Of a DNA stretch of 64,000 nucleotides, positions 52,777 to 61,622 are shown in pieces. A program made the position numbers and the translations under genes. The first letter of the stretch is position 1; each line of letters begins with the position of its first letter. The stretch spans positions 1 to 64,000 of the forward strand of contig NZ_QOCZ01000001.1 of the NCBI RefSeq assembly GCF_018207095.1. Reading direction: 5' to 3'. The notes below the pieces were generated by a model. The model saw only the letters and a program-made list of their open reading frames with translations, had not been told where the DNA came from and ran no database searches. Origin of the DNA: Nocardiopsis sp. MG754419. GTDB taxonomy: Bacteria > Actinomycetota > Actinomycetes > Streptosporangiales > Streptosporangiaceae.

Positions 52777-53112
52777 CTAACGCGAATCCCTGTCGTGGCG
52801 CGCCTGTGGCGCCTTGCCTTCGATCAGTCGTGAATCTACGTGCTCGGCTGACTCTGCTCGGCGAACGTAGCCCTCTAGCGCCAGCTCATCCGCCTTGGTG
52901 ATGTGGGACACATCGGCAGGGGAATGCCTGTGATCTTTGATCATGGTCACTGCTGCGTTGCGGTAGTGGTGGAGTACGACTAGATCGCGGTTCGCGTTCG
53001 AAGTGTGCACCTTGCAGCCTGTCGCTCGGGAGGCTTCTGCTCTTATGGTGGCAAGCGTAGCACCAACAAGCCTCCAGTGCTGTGCCGAACCGTACCGTTT
53101 GACTCTCGTCAC
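52777..53112 (-). CDS. hypothetical protein in the low-GC segment upstream of cas3
   Basis: 111 residues from a GTG. The sequence is basic, has no signal peptide or membrane helix, and is not recognised (RDLVVLHHYRNAAVTMIKDH; HITKADELALEGYVRRA). Codon third positions are not GC-biased as in the neighbouring genes, so it is either a recent arrival or not a gene. A stretch of an old phage or mobile-element gene is possible. It lies between the two CRISPR remnants, opposite to the cas operon. Confidence 0.35.
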   Translation of the reverse strand: MTRVKRYGSAQHWRLVGATLATIRAEASRATGCKVHTSNANRDLVVLHHYRNAAVTMIKDHRHSPADVSHITKADELALEGYVRRAESAEHVDSRLIEGKAPQARHDRDSR

Positions 53113-53159
53113 ATACTGTTCTACCCACTTCGTTGGTCAACAGGCAGGTCATTGGACCT

Positions 53160-53262
53160 CTACCAACTTCGTTGCTTCAAAACTTGCGATTTGGCCCCTA
53201 TCAAGTATCATCGCCCTTGATGCTCCCGAGATTCAGCTCGGGATTGCCCCCGAAGTTGGTAG
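53160..53262. repeat. long-range inverted repeat before cas3
   Basis: CTACCAACTTCG at 53160-53171 and its perfect complement CGAAGTTGGTAG at 53251-53262 enclose 79 bases, which contain an inner hairpin (CCCGAG-ATTCAG-CTCGGG, 53225-53242). The outer right arm runs into the spacer before the near-canonical repeat at 53284. Function unknown; the ends of a small element or a structured RNA are possible. Confidence 0.5.
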
Positions 53263-53373
53263 CAGAGTAGTGACCAGCGTCAAGTGCTCCCCGCGCACGC
53301 GGGGATGGGTCTGCCACAGGGGCGGCGGCGGCACTGATCAATGTCTGCTCCCCGGTTGCCCGGGGAGGCCCGT
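53220..53373 (+). CRISPR. CRISPR remnant directly upstream of cas3
   Basis: Two repeats 61 nt apart: 53284-53312, identical to the canonical repeat over GCTCCCCGCGCACGCGGGGA but altered at both ends, and 53345-53373, which keeps TGCTCCCC and CGGGGA with a changed stem centre. The 32-nt spacer between them (53313-53344) has the canonical length. A third, weaker copy with a two-base-longer stem may lie at 53220-53250 (TGCTCCCGAG...CTCGGGAT). No leader precedes it. It could be the far end of the decayed array, cut off by the low-GC segment. Confidence 0.72.
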
Positions 53374-53501
53374 TGGTTTGTGCTGGTATCGAGTACCACA
53401 CGTGTGTCTGAAATGCCTACAAACTGACCATGAGTTTTGGCCGGATCAGGCCTCCGTTCAAGACTCAAAGCCGGTTCTGACGGTCGGTATGGGGCGCTTA
53501 G
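53374..53501 (+). promoter_or_regulatory. upstream region of the cas operon
   Basis: 128 bases between the last repeat remnant and cas3, of lower GC. TGGTA-TCGAG-TACCA at 53384-53398 is an inverted repeat with partly complementary flanks (GTG on the left, CACA on the right) and could be an operator. I cannot place a convincing -35/-10 pair. Confidence 0.4.
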
Positions 53502-56423
53502 ATGTTCTTCATGGATCCGGGAAGCCCTGCACTGCCCTGCAAGGACGGCCTCGCAGGGGCCGCCTGCACGGTGTGGGCCAAACACGATTTCGACTCCGAC
53601 GGCTGGCTGCCCCTCTACCGCCACATGGCGGACAGCGCCTTCGTCGCGGGCAGACTCTGGGACGCCTGGCTCCCGCGCCAGATCCGCGAACTCATCGGAG
53701 CCGCACTCCCCGGCGGTGAATCGGACGCTCGCCTGCTCGCCGTCTGGCTCTCCGCGACGCACGACATCGGCAAGGCCACCCCCGCCTTCGCCTGCCAGGT
53801 CGAGCAGCTGGCGGATCGTATGCGCACGTTCGGTCTCGACATGCCGCTTCAGAAGCAGATGGTGGACCGAAACCTCGCACCACACGGCCTCGCGGGCCAG
53901 CTCATCCTCGGGGAGTGGCTGGTCGAGCATCATGACTGGCGCGAACGCCACACCAACCAGTTCACGGTGATCATCGGCGGACACCACGGCGTGCCACCGA
54001 CCCACTCCGCCATCATGGCCCTGGAGAACCATCCGGAACTCCTGCGCACCCCCGGCAGCGCCGACGCCTGGCGGGCGGTGCAGAACGAACTCCTCGACAC
54101 GGCGGCCCGCCTGGCCGGCGTGGGCGAACGACTCCGTGACTGGCGCACGGTCAAGCTGCCCCAGACGGCTCAGGTCCTGCTCTCGGCGCTGGTCATCACC
54201 GCCGACTGGATCGCCAGCAACGCCGAGTACTTTCCCTACTTCCCTGGTGAGCGCAGCGCCGACCCCGAACGCACCGAGCAGGCCTGGAAGCTCCTCGACC
54301 TCCCCGCGCAGTGGGAGCCCCAGGAGCCCCTCGGTACGGCGTCGGAGCTCTTCGCCGCTCGCTTCGAGCTGCCGGTCGGAGCCGTGGTGCGTCCGGTCCA
54401 GGAACAGGCGGTCGAGGCCGCTCGTACCCTGTCCGGCCCCGGCCTGATGATCATCGAAGCCCCCATGGGAGAGGGCAAGACCGAGGCCGCCCTGGCGGTA
54501 GCCGAGATCCTGGCCGCGCGCACCGGCGCGGGCGGCTGCTTCGTCGCCCTGCCCACCATGGCCACCAGCAACGCCATGTTCACCCGCTTCACCCACTGGC
54601 TCGACCGCCTCCCTGGTATGCCGAAGGAAGCGGCCTCGATCTTCCTCGCGCACTCCAAGGCGCACCTCAACCAGGTGTTCGCCGGTTACCTCGGTGGCGG
54701 CCCCCGATTGGCCACCGACACCGACCGTGATTCCGGCGACGCCCCCGGGAACGCCGCGTTGGTCGCGCACCGCTGGCTGCGCGGACGCAAGAAGGGCATG
54801 CTGTCCTCCTTCTCGGTCGGCACGATCGACCAGCTCCTGTTCACCGGCCTCAAGAGCAGACATCTGGCCCTGCGCCACCTCGCGCTGGCGGGCAAGGTCG
54901 TCGTCATCGACGAGGCCCACGCCTACGACACGTACATGAACGCTTACCTGGACCGTGCACTGGCGTGGCTCGGTAGGTACGGCGTTCCCGTCGTCGTGCT
55001 GTCGGCCACCCTGCCCGCCCGGCGCAGGCGTGAGCTCGCCCTCGCCTACACGGGGGACCAACAGGGCAGAGGCCCGATCGATCCGGCCTATGAGGAGATC
55101 GGCCGGATCGACGCCTACCCCCTCATCACCACCGCCACGTCCGGCGCACCACCACGCCTGTACACACCGGCGGCCTCGGGCCGCTCGACCGACGTCCTCC
55201 TGGAACCCCTCGACGACGACCTGGTCACCCTCACCGACCGTCTGGAGACGGAACTCGCCGAGGGCGGCTGCGCCCTGGTCATCCGCAACACGGTCACCCG
55301 AGTGCACGAGACCGCGGCCCACCTGCGCGACCACTTCGGTGACGCGGCGGTGACCGTCGCCCACTCGCGCTTCCTCGACCTGGACCGTGCCGAGCGCGAC
55401 GCACAGCTGCTGAAGCAGTACGGCCCTCCCACGAAGGGCACCGAGCTCAGTACGTCTCGCCCCGCGCGGAGCATCGTGGTCGCCAGTCAGGTCGTCGAGC
55501 AGTCCCTGGACGTGGACTTCGATCTGCTGGTCACCGACCTCGCACCCGTGGACCTGATCCTCCAGCGGATGGGACGTCTGCACCGCCACCCGCGTGGCGA
55601 TGGACAGAGCGCGCGCCCGCCCCGGTTGCGCACGGCCCGATGCCTGGTCACCGGGGTGGACTGGGCTCAGGCACCACCGGAGCCGGTGCGCGGTTCGCGG
55701 ACCATCTACGGCGAGTACCCGCTCCTGCGCTCGTCGGCGGTGCTCCGCCCCCACCTGGAGGCGCGAACCGACGGTGAGCGGACCCTGCGGCTGCCCGAAC
55801 ACATCAGCCCGCTGGTCCAGGACGCCTACCGCGACAGCGCTGACCACGACGACATCGCACCACCCGGATGGTCCTCGGCGTTGGATGCTGCCCGTGACTC
55901 CCAGGAGTTCGCGCAGGCCGACAAGGCCACCCGGGCACGCACCTTCCTGCTCGACCCCGCTGAACGCGATGGGCGCGCGCTCATCGGCTGGGTGGACGCC
56001 GGGGTCGGCGAGGCCGACGACAGCCAGAGCGGCAAGGCCCAGGTCCGCGACACCGGTGAAAGCCTCGAAGTGCTGGTGGCCCGGCGCGCTGCCGACGGTT
56101 CCCTCAGCACCGTTCCGTGGCTGACCGAGGGGCGCGGCGGACTGCCTCTGCCCCAGGAGTCGGTCCCCACGCCCCGGGCATCCCGCGCACTGGCCGCCAG
56201 CGGACTGCGCCTGCCCTACCCGTTCACGGTCACCGGAGCGATGATCGACCGCACCATCGCCGAACTGGAGACCGACCTGGTGGCGGCCTGGCAGTCCAAG
56301 GAGGCCCACTGGATCGCCGGGGAACTGGTCCTTTTCCTGGACGAGGACGACCGCGCCGCACTGGCCGGGTACACGCTTCACTACACCGAATCCGACGGCC
56401 TGGAGGTCACCCGTGCCGAATGA
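53502..56423 (+). CDS. cas3: Cas3 HD nuclease-helicase, type I-E
   Basis: 973 residues. The N-terminal HD nuclease has its metal-binding histidines and aspartate (YRHMADSAFVAG, LSATHDIGKA, APHGLAGQLI and IGGHHGVPP). The SF2 helicase follows with Walker A APMGEGKTEAAL near residue 322, the DEAH box VVIDEAHAYDTY near 466, SAT in LSATLPARRR, and motif VI with DLILQRMGRLHRH. It is recruited by Cascade to degrade target DNA. A second ATG at 53511 is possible. The gene overlaps cas8e by 11 bases, so Cas3 is made together with Cascade rather than separately as in E. coli; some actinobacteria carry a Cas3-Cse1 fusion. Confidence 0.97.
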   Translation: MFFMDPGSPALPCKDGLAGAACTVWAKHDFDSDGWLPLYRHMADSAFVAGRLWDAWLPRQIRELIGAALPGGESDARLLAVWLSATHDIGKATPAFACQVEQLADRMRTFGLDMPLQKQMVDRNLAPHGLAGQLILGEWLVEHHDWRERHTNQFTVIIGGHHGVPPTHSAIMALENHPELLRTPGSADAWRAVQNELLDTAARLAGVGERLRDWRTVKLPQTAQVLLSALVITADWIASNAEYFPYFPGERSADPERTEQAWKLLDLPAQWEPQEPLGTASELFAARFELPVGAVVRPVQEQAVEAARTLSGPGLMIIEAPMGEGKTEAALAVAEILAARTGAGGCFVALPTMATSNAMFTRFTHWLDRLPGMPKEAASIFLAHSKAHLNQVFAGYLGGGPRLATDTDRDSGDAPGNAALVAHRWLRGRKKGMLSSFSVGTIDQLLFTGLKSRHLALRHLALAGKVVVIDEAHAYDTYMNAYLDRALAWLGRYGVPVVVLSATLPARRRRELALAYTGDQQGRGPIDPAYEEIGRIDAYPLITTATSGAPPRLYTPAASGRSTDVLLEPLDDDLVTLTDRLETELAEGGCALVIRNTVTRVHETAAHLRDHFGDAAVTVAHSRFLDLDRAERDAQLLKQYGPPTKGTELSTSRPARSIVVASQVVEQSLDVDFDLLVTDLAPVDLILQRMGRLHRHPRGDGQSARPPRLRTARCLVTGVDWAQAPPEPVRGSRTIYGEYPLLRSSAVLRPHLEARTDGERTLRLPEHISPLVQDAYRDSADHDDIAPPGWSSALDAARDSQEFAQADKATRARTFLLDPAERDGRALIGWVDAGVGEADDSQSGKAQVRDTGESLEVLVARRAADGSLSTVPWLTEGRGGLPLPQESVPTPRASRALAASGLRLPYPFTVTGAMIDRTIAELETDLVAAWQSKEAHWIAGELVLFLDEDDRAALAGYTLHYTESDGLEVTRAE

Positions 56424-58170
56424 GGCATCCACAGCCGTGGCGACACCCGACTCCGCGACCTCGCCTCCACCCCACTTCGACCTGACCCGGAGGCCTTGGA
56501 TCCCGGTGCTACGCACCGACGGGGTCGAAACGGAACTGTCCCTGATCGAGGTGTTCGAGCAGGCCGCGCAGGTGCGCCGCCTGGTCGGCGACCTGCCGAC
56601 CCAGGACTTCGCGCTGCTCCGTCTGCTGCTGGCCATCCTGCACGACGCGATCGATGGGCCGCGCTCGATCGAGGACTGGGGCGAGCTCTGGGACGACGGG
56701 CTCCCTTTGGAGGAGACGCGCGCGTACCTCGACACCCACCGGGAACGCTTCGACCTTCTCCACCCGGACACCCCGTTCATGCAGGTGTCGGGTCTGCGCA
56801 CCGCGAAGGGCGAGTATTCGGCGCTGGACCGGATCGTCGCCGACGTCCCCAACGGTGCCCGCTTCTTCACCATGCGGGCCGACGGGGCCCGTCGCCTCGA
56901 TCACGGGGAGGCCGCCCGTTGGTTGGTGCACGCCCACGCCTACGACCTCTCCGGGATCAAGTCCGGGGCCGAGGGCGACCCGAGGGTCAAGGGCGGCAGG
57001 GGGTATCCCCAGGGTGTGGGCTGGGCGGGTCACCTGGGTGGTGTGTACGCGGAGGGCGACGACCTCCGGCAGACGTTGCTGCTCAACCTCATCGCTTTCG
57101 ACACCAAGAACTTCGACACCGACGCCGGCCCCGAACCGGACCGCCCCGCCTGGGTTCACCCGCCCGCCACCGCCGCGCCGCTGTCGGGGGCCGCAGCCGG
57201 GTCCCGTCCCTACGGCGTGCGCGACCTGTACACCTGGCAGACGCGCCGTGTGCGTCTGCAGCACGACGCGGAAGGCGTCCACGGTGTTCTGCTCGCCTAC
57301 GGTGACCCGTTGTCTCCGCGCAACATGCAGCTGCGCGAACCCATGTCCGCCTGGCGGCGCAGCCCCGCCCAGGAGAAGAAGCTGCGCGAGGCCACGGTCT
57401 ACCTGCCCCGAGACCACGACCCGGCCCGGGCGGCGTGGCGGGGGTTGGGGGCCCTGGTCACCGGTCGGGTCCGGGGAGGCGACCAGCGTCAGGAGGCGGC
57501 CGAGTACGTGCGCCCCCGCATCGTGGACTGGATCGCCCGCCTGACCGTCCATCGCTACCTGCCGCGCGGTCACCTCCTGCGGGTACGGCTGGCCGGGGCC
57601 GTCTACGGCACACAGCAGTCGGTCGTCGACGAGATCGTGGACGACTCCGTGGCGATGCCCATGATCCTGCTGCACCAGGAGCACGAGGAACTCGCTCGGG
57701 AAGCCGTCGACGCGGTCACCGACGCCGAGGACGCCGTGACCGCCCTGGGAGACCTGGCCACCGGTCTGGCACAGGCGGCGGGCGCCGACGGCGACGGGCC
57801 CAGAGGCACCGCTCGTGACCGCGGATTCGGTGAACTGGATGAGCCCTTCCGCGACTGGCTGCGCCGCCTGGCCCAGGGTGGGGGAGAGGACACCGGCACC
57901 GGTCTCCCCCTGGACGACCCGCGTTACCCGCGGGAGCAACGTCGCACCTGGCAGTTCACCGTTCGCTCCATCGTCTCCCGGCTCGCCGACGAGCTCATCG
58001 CGTCCGCGAGCGAGGCCTCCTGGGAAGGGCGGGTCCTGGAGACCAAGAGCGGTGCGTTCTGGCTCAACACCTCCAGCGTCGACCTGCGTTTCCGTCGGGC
58101 ACTGCGCACAGCCCTGCCCCTGACCATCCCCGACACCGACTCCGACAACGGCACGGAGGAACAACAGTGA
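56413..58170 (+). CDS. casA: Cas8e/Cse1, large subunit of Cascade
   Basis: 585 residues from a GTG inside the end of cas3. The type I-E large-subunit signature is FDLTRRPWIPVLRTDGVETE at about 21-40, followed by LIEVFEQAAQVRRLVGDLPT and FALLRLLLAILHDA. Cas8e recognises the PAM, helps open the target and receives Cas3. The protein is long for the family, where about 500 residues is usual. It overlaps cse2 by four bases (GTGA). Confidence 0.95.
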   Translation: MPNEASTAVATPDSATSPPPHFDLTRRPWIPVLRTDGVETELSLIEVFEQAAQVRRLVGDLPTQDFALLRLLLAILHDAIDGPRSIEDWGELWDDGLPLEETRAYLDTHRERFDLLHPDTPFMQVSGLRTAKGEYSALDRIVADVPNGARFFTMRADGARRLDHGEAARWLVHAHAYDLSGIKSGAEGDPRVKGGRGYPQGVGWAGHLGGVYAEGDDLRQTLLLNLIAFDTKNFDTDAGPEPDRPAWVHPPATAAPLSGAAAGSRPYGVRDLYTWQTRRVRLQHDAEGVHGVLLAYGDPLSPRNMQLREPMSAWRRSPAQEKKLREATVYLPRDHDPARAAWRGLGALVTGRVRGGDQRQEAAEYVRPRIVDWIARLTVHRYLPRGHLLRVRLAGAVYGTQQSVVDEIVDDSVAMPMILLHQEHEELAREAVDAVTDAEDAVTALGDLATGLAQAAGADGDGPRGTARDRGFGELDEPFRDWLRRLAQGGGEDTGTGLPLDDPRYPREQRRTWQFTVRSIVSRLADELIASASEASWEGRVLETKSGAFWLNTSSVDLRFRRALRTALPLTIPDTDSDNGTEEQQ

Positions 58171-58781
58171 CCACAGCGAGCAGCACCGCCTACGTGCACG
58201 AACTCAGGGAGGTCGGTCAGGCGGTCGACGAGCGCATCCGTCGACTCCAGGCCGGGTACCTCCAGGACCATCCCGACGCGGTCGCCACCCTGGCCAAACT
58301 GCGTCGCGGCGCGGGCAAGGTCATCGAGGACGCGCCGGAACTGGTCGGAATCACCATCGACCACCGTTTCTACGAGACCTTCGACGTCAACGATCGGCGC
58401 ACACCGGACGCCGAGGCCGCCGTGCACGAGGCCCTCACGCTCTACGCCCTGCACCAGCAGTCCAAGCGGGACACGGGCATGCACCGGCGGGGAAGGGACT
58501 TCGGTGGAGCCGTTCGCCGGCTCATGCCGTCCGGGGACATCGACGAACCCCTGCGCAAGCGGTTCGTCCAGGCCCAGACGGCGAGCGGTCCCGTGGTGCG
58601 GATCGACCGATTGCGGGGCATCGTCCAGCTCCTGCGCGGTCAGGACATCCCCCTCGACTACGGGCTGCTCGCCGACCAACTCCACGACACCCGCACCCGA
58701 GCGGGCGCCGAGAGGGTGCGCCGTGCCTGGGGACGCGGTTTCCAGGCCTACCGGCCCACCAGGCCCGGAGCGGCGGAGTAA
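58167..58781 (+). CDS. casB: Cse2/CasB, small subunit of Cascade
   Basis: 204 residues from a GTG overlapping the casA stop. Typical Cse2 elements are VATLAKLRRGAGKVIEDAPE in the first third, YALHQQSK, and the basic stretch GRDFGGAVRRLMPSGDIDEP. Two copies line the belly of Cascade and hold the displaced DNA strand. A gap of 155 bp to cas7 follows, the only long break in the operon. Confidence 0.93.
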   Translation: MTTASSTAYVHELREVGQAVDERIRRLQAGYLQDHPDAVATLAKLRRGAGKVIEDAPELVGITIDHRFYETFDVNDRRTPDAEAAVHEALTLYALHQQSKRDTGMHRRGRDFGGAVRRLMPSGDIDEPLRKRFVQAQTASGPVVRIDRLRGIVQLLRGQDIPLDYGLLADQLHDTRTRAGAERVRRAWGRGFQAYRPTRPGAAE

Positions 58782-58852
58782 CCCGACCAGACCGGAACCG
58801 CTCCCACCGAGTGACCCGTGCCGGTCTTGGACACCGGACCCGCCGCACCACC

Positions 58853-58875
58853 CGGGGCCGCGTCACACGGCCCCG
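58853..58875 (+). other. hairpin within the cas operon (cse2-cas7 gap)
   Basis: CGGGGCCG at 58853-58860 and CGGCCCCG at 58868-58875 form a perfect 8-bp stem with a 7-base loop in the 155-bp gap between cse2 and cas7. There is no T-tract. It might partly terminate transcription or mark the 5' end of a processed cas7 message; Cascade needs six Cas7 per complex. Confidence 0.4.
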
Positions 58876-58936
58876 CACCTGCCCGCTTCAGCTCCACATC
58901 ACGCACGCATCGCTTCGACCAGACGAGGACACCCCC

Positions 58937-60121
58937 ATGAGCCGCACCATTCTCGACGTGCACGTGTTGCAGACCGTGCCGCCCAGCAACCTCAACCGTG
59001 ACGACACCGGCGCCCCCAAGACCGCCCTCTTCGGCGGCGCGCGCCGTTCCCGTGTCTCCAGCCAGGCGTGGAAGCGCGCCACCCGGCTGGCCTTCGACGC
59101 CCTGCTCGCCCCCCAGGAACTGGGGACCCGTACCAAGCGCGTGGCCGAACTGATCGCCACACGCATCCGGGAAATCGACACCTCTATCGAGGAGCCGGAG
59201 GCGCTCACCCTCGCGGCCGAGACCGTCCAGGTCGCCACCGGCTCCAGGGTCGAGCCGCCCAAGCGCAAGGTCGACGCCGCCAAGAAGAACGGCGAGCCCT
59301 CGCCCGCACCCGAGTCGGCCTACCTCATGTTCCTCAGCGCCCGACAGCGCGACGCGCTCGCCCGGATCGCCGTCGACGGCAAGGACGACATCAAGGCCTT
59401 CCTCAAGGACAAGGACAACAAGGCGCGCGCCAAGTCCGCCGCCGACACCCTGCACTCGGTGGACATCGCTCTGTTCGGGCGGATGGTCGCCGACGGGGCC
59501 GACGTCAACGTGGACGCCGCGGCCCAGGTCGCGCACGCCATCAGTGTCCACACGGTGGAGAACGAGTCGGACTACTTCACCGCGGTCGACGACAGGAACC
59601 CGGAGGAGGAGACCGGTGCCGGGATGATCGGCACCGTCGAGTTCAACTCCGCCACCCTCTACCGGTACGCGGCGGTCGACGTCGACCTGCTCCGCAAGAA
59701 CCTGGGGGAGGGGCTGCGCGAGGACGAGCCCGTCACCGAGCCGCTCCGCCGAGCGGTCGAGGCCTTCGTTCGTGGTTTCGTCGAATCGCTGCCCACCGGA
59801 AAGATCAACACCTTCGGCAACCACACCCTGCCCGACGCGGTCATCGTCAAGCTGCGCGGCGCACGACCGATCAGCTTCGTGGGGGCCTTCGAGGAGCCGG
59901 TCGACGCCCGGGACGGTCACGTCGCCCAGGCGAGTGCGCGCCTGGCCGAGTACGTTCCGCAGATCGAACGGGCCTTCGGGGCCGCCGATGACGTCGACAC
60001 CTGGGTGGTGCGGGTGGGGGAGCGCACCGCCAAGTTGTCCGGGTTGGGCGCCGACGTGACCCTCCCCGAACTCGTCGAGCAGGTCGGTGCCGCCGTCGCG
60101 CAGCGTCAGGACCCCCGGTGA
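58937..60121 (+). CDS. casC: Cas7e/Cse4/CasC, Cascade backbone subunit
   Basis: 394 residues from the ATG at 58937 following GACGAGGAC; the frame extends upstream without a good start. Family motifs: ILDVHVLQTVPPSNLNRDDT, then APKTALFGGARRSRVSSQAW (the crRNA-binding region), and VENESDYFTAVDD in the middle. TGKINTFGNHTLPDAVIVKL is near the end. Six copies form the Cascade backbone along the crRNA. Overlaps cas5 by four bases. Confidence 0.95.
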   Translation: MSRTILDVHVLQTVPPSNLNRDDTGAPKTALFGGARRSRVSSQAWKRATRLAFDALLAPQELGTRTKRVAELIATRIREIDTSIEEPEALTLAAETVQVATGSRVEPPKRKVDAAKKNGEPSPAPESAYLMFLSARQRDALARIAVDGKDDIKAFLKDKDNKARAKSAADTLHSVDIALFGRMVADGADVNVDAAAQVAHAISVHTVENESDYFTAVDDRNPEEETGAGMIGTVEFNSATLYRYAAVDVDLLRKNLGEGLREDEPVTEPLRRAVEAFVRGFVESLPTGKINTFGNHTLPDAVIVKLRGARPISFVGAFEEPVDARDGHVAQASARLAEYVPQIERAFGAADDVDTWVVRVGERTAKLSGLGADVTLPELVEQVGAAVAQRQDPR

Positions 60122-60873
60122 GCGGCTCCGTCCCCGCGACGACCGCAACGCTCACCCTGCCCTTGGTGTTCGCCGGCCCGCTCCAGTCCTGGGGTTCGGC
60201 CTCGCGCTTCTCCCGACGCGGCACGGAGAACGCGCCCACCAAGAGCGGGGTGATCGGGCTGCTCGCCGCCGCTCTCGGTCGCGATCGTACGGCCGACCTG
60301 GCCGATCTGGCCGCGCTGCGGTTCGGGGTGCGTGTGGACCAGCCCGGAACCCGGGTGCGGGACTACCAGACCGCCCACCACCTGGTCACCGACGTGTCCA
60401 TGCCGGTGTCCGAGCGCTTCTACCTGTCCGACGCGGTGTTCGTGGCGGCGGTGGAAGGCGACCCCGAGCTGGTCGGTGAGTTGTACGGCGCGGTGCGTGC
60501 ACCGGTCTACCTGCCCTACCTCGGTCGACGCTCCTGCCCGCCCTCGCGCCCGGTCGACCTGGGCGCACCGGTGGCCGGTTCCGTGGAGGACACGCTGCGG
60601 GACCAGCCGTGGCAGGCCTCGCCCTGGTACCGGCGGCGGCGTGGTCGGACAGCGTCGCCTCGGGTCGAGCTGACCACGCTCGTGGACGCCGCGCCCGGCG
60701 ACGGCGGAGCCGATGCCGCGCGCGACCTGCCGCTCAGCTTCGACCCTCGTCACCGGCGTTACGGCATGCGCACGGTACGGCCGGACTCGGTGACGGTCAT
60801 CGACCCCGGCGCGCACGCGCACCGCGCGGCGGCACCCGCCCACGACCCCCTGTCCGCGCTGGGAGACGACTGA
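60118..60873 (+). CDS. casD: Cas5e/CasD, crRNA 5'-handle-binding subunit
   Basis: 251 residues from a GTG overlapping cas7. The Cas5 hallmark LVFAGPLQSWGSASRFSRRG is at about 16-35, with TKSGVIGLLAAALGRDR next. It caps the 5' end of the crRNA and contacts Cas8e. One base overlap with cas6 (TGATG). Confidence 0.95.
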   Translation: MSGSVPATTATLTLPLVFAGPLQSWGSASRFSRRGTENAPTKSGVIGLLAAALGRDRTADLADLAALRFGVRVDQPGTRVRDYQTAHHLVTDVSMPVSERFYLSDAVFVAAVEGDPELVGELYGAVRAPVYLPYLGRRSCPPSRPVDLGAPVAGSVEDTLRDQPWQASPWYRRRRGRTASPRVELTTLVDAAPGDGGADAARDLPLSFDPRHRRYGMRTVRPDSVTVIDPGAHAHRAAAPAHDPLSALGDD

Positions 60874-61622
60874 TGTACCTCACCCGATTCCGTGTCAACA
60901 CCCACCGGTCCGGTGCGCGCAAACTCCTGTCCTCACCCCAGGCCATGCACGCCGCCGTGTTGGGCGGCTTCCCCGACCTGCTGCCCAGCGCCGCCGAGAG
61001 CGACACCGGGGCCGGTGGATCCGGCGGACCCCGGGTGCTCTGGCGGGTGGACCGCAACGCCACGGCGGAGGTGTTCCTCTACGTCGTGAGCCCTGAACGG
61101 CCCGAACTCACGCACCTCGTCGAACAGGCGGGGTGGCCCCACGCGGACGAGGGGTCGGGGTGGCGTAGCCACGACTACGCCGGCTTCCTCGATCGGATCG
61201 AAGCGGGACAGAACTGGTCGTTCCGATTGACGGCCAACCCCGTGCACAGCATCCGACGCAAGGACGGGGAGCCGACCAAGCCGACCGCACACGTCACCCC
61301 ACGCCACCAGGTGGGATGGCTGCTCAAGAAACAGGAGCGGTGCGGTTTCGAGGTGCTGCGCGCCACGGACCCGGACCCGGCCATGCCCGAGGTGGACGGC
61401 TACGACGTCCTGGTGCGCGAGCGCGACAGTGCGGGTTTCGACAAGGCCGATCCTCGTCCGGAGCGCAAGGGCCGACGCATGAGGGTGCCCGTGGTCACCG
61501 CCACGTTCGACGGCAGGCTGACCGTCACCGATCCCGAAGCGCTGCGCCGTGCGTTGACGTCCGGTATCGGCCGCGCCAAGGCCTACGGCTGTGGACTGCT
61601 GACCTTGGCGCCGGTGACCTGA
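60873..61622 (+). CDS. casE: Cas6e/CasE, crRNA-processing endonuclease
   Basis: 249 residues from the ATG at 60873. MYLTRFRVN, SSPQAMHAAVLGGFPD (the His of this motif is the catalytic candidate), and near the end the glycine-rich loop GIGRAKAYGCGLLTLAPV are typical. It should cut the repeat hairpin after the GGGG of the stem, leaving the 8-nt 5' handle AUGGACCC. It stays bound to the 3' hairpin. Overlaps cas1 by one base. Confidence 0.95.
   Translation: MYLTRFRVNTHRSGARKLLSSPQAMHAAVLGGFPDLLPSAAESDTGAGGSGGPRVLWRVDRNATAEVFLYVVSPERPELTHLVEQAGWPHADEGSGWRSHDYAGFLDRIEAGQNWSFRLTANPVHSIRRKDGEPTKPTAHVTPRHQVGWLLKKQERCGFEVLRATDPDPAMPEVDGYDVLVRERDSAGFDKADPRPERKGRRMRVPVVTATFDGRLTVTDPEALRRALTSGIGRAKAYGCGLLTLAPVT

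Noticed and set aside
52410-53283. A transposon or prophage remnant
   Set aside because: Low GC and hairpins are suggestive, but no transposase, integrase or terminal repeat pair with target duplication could be read.
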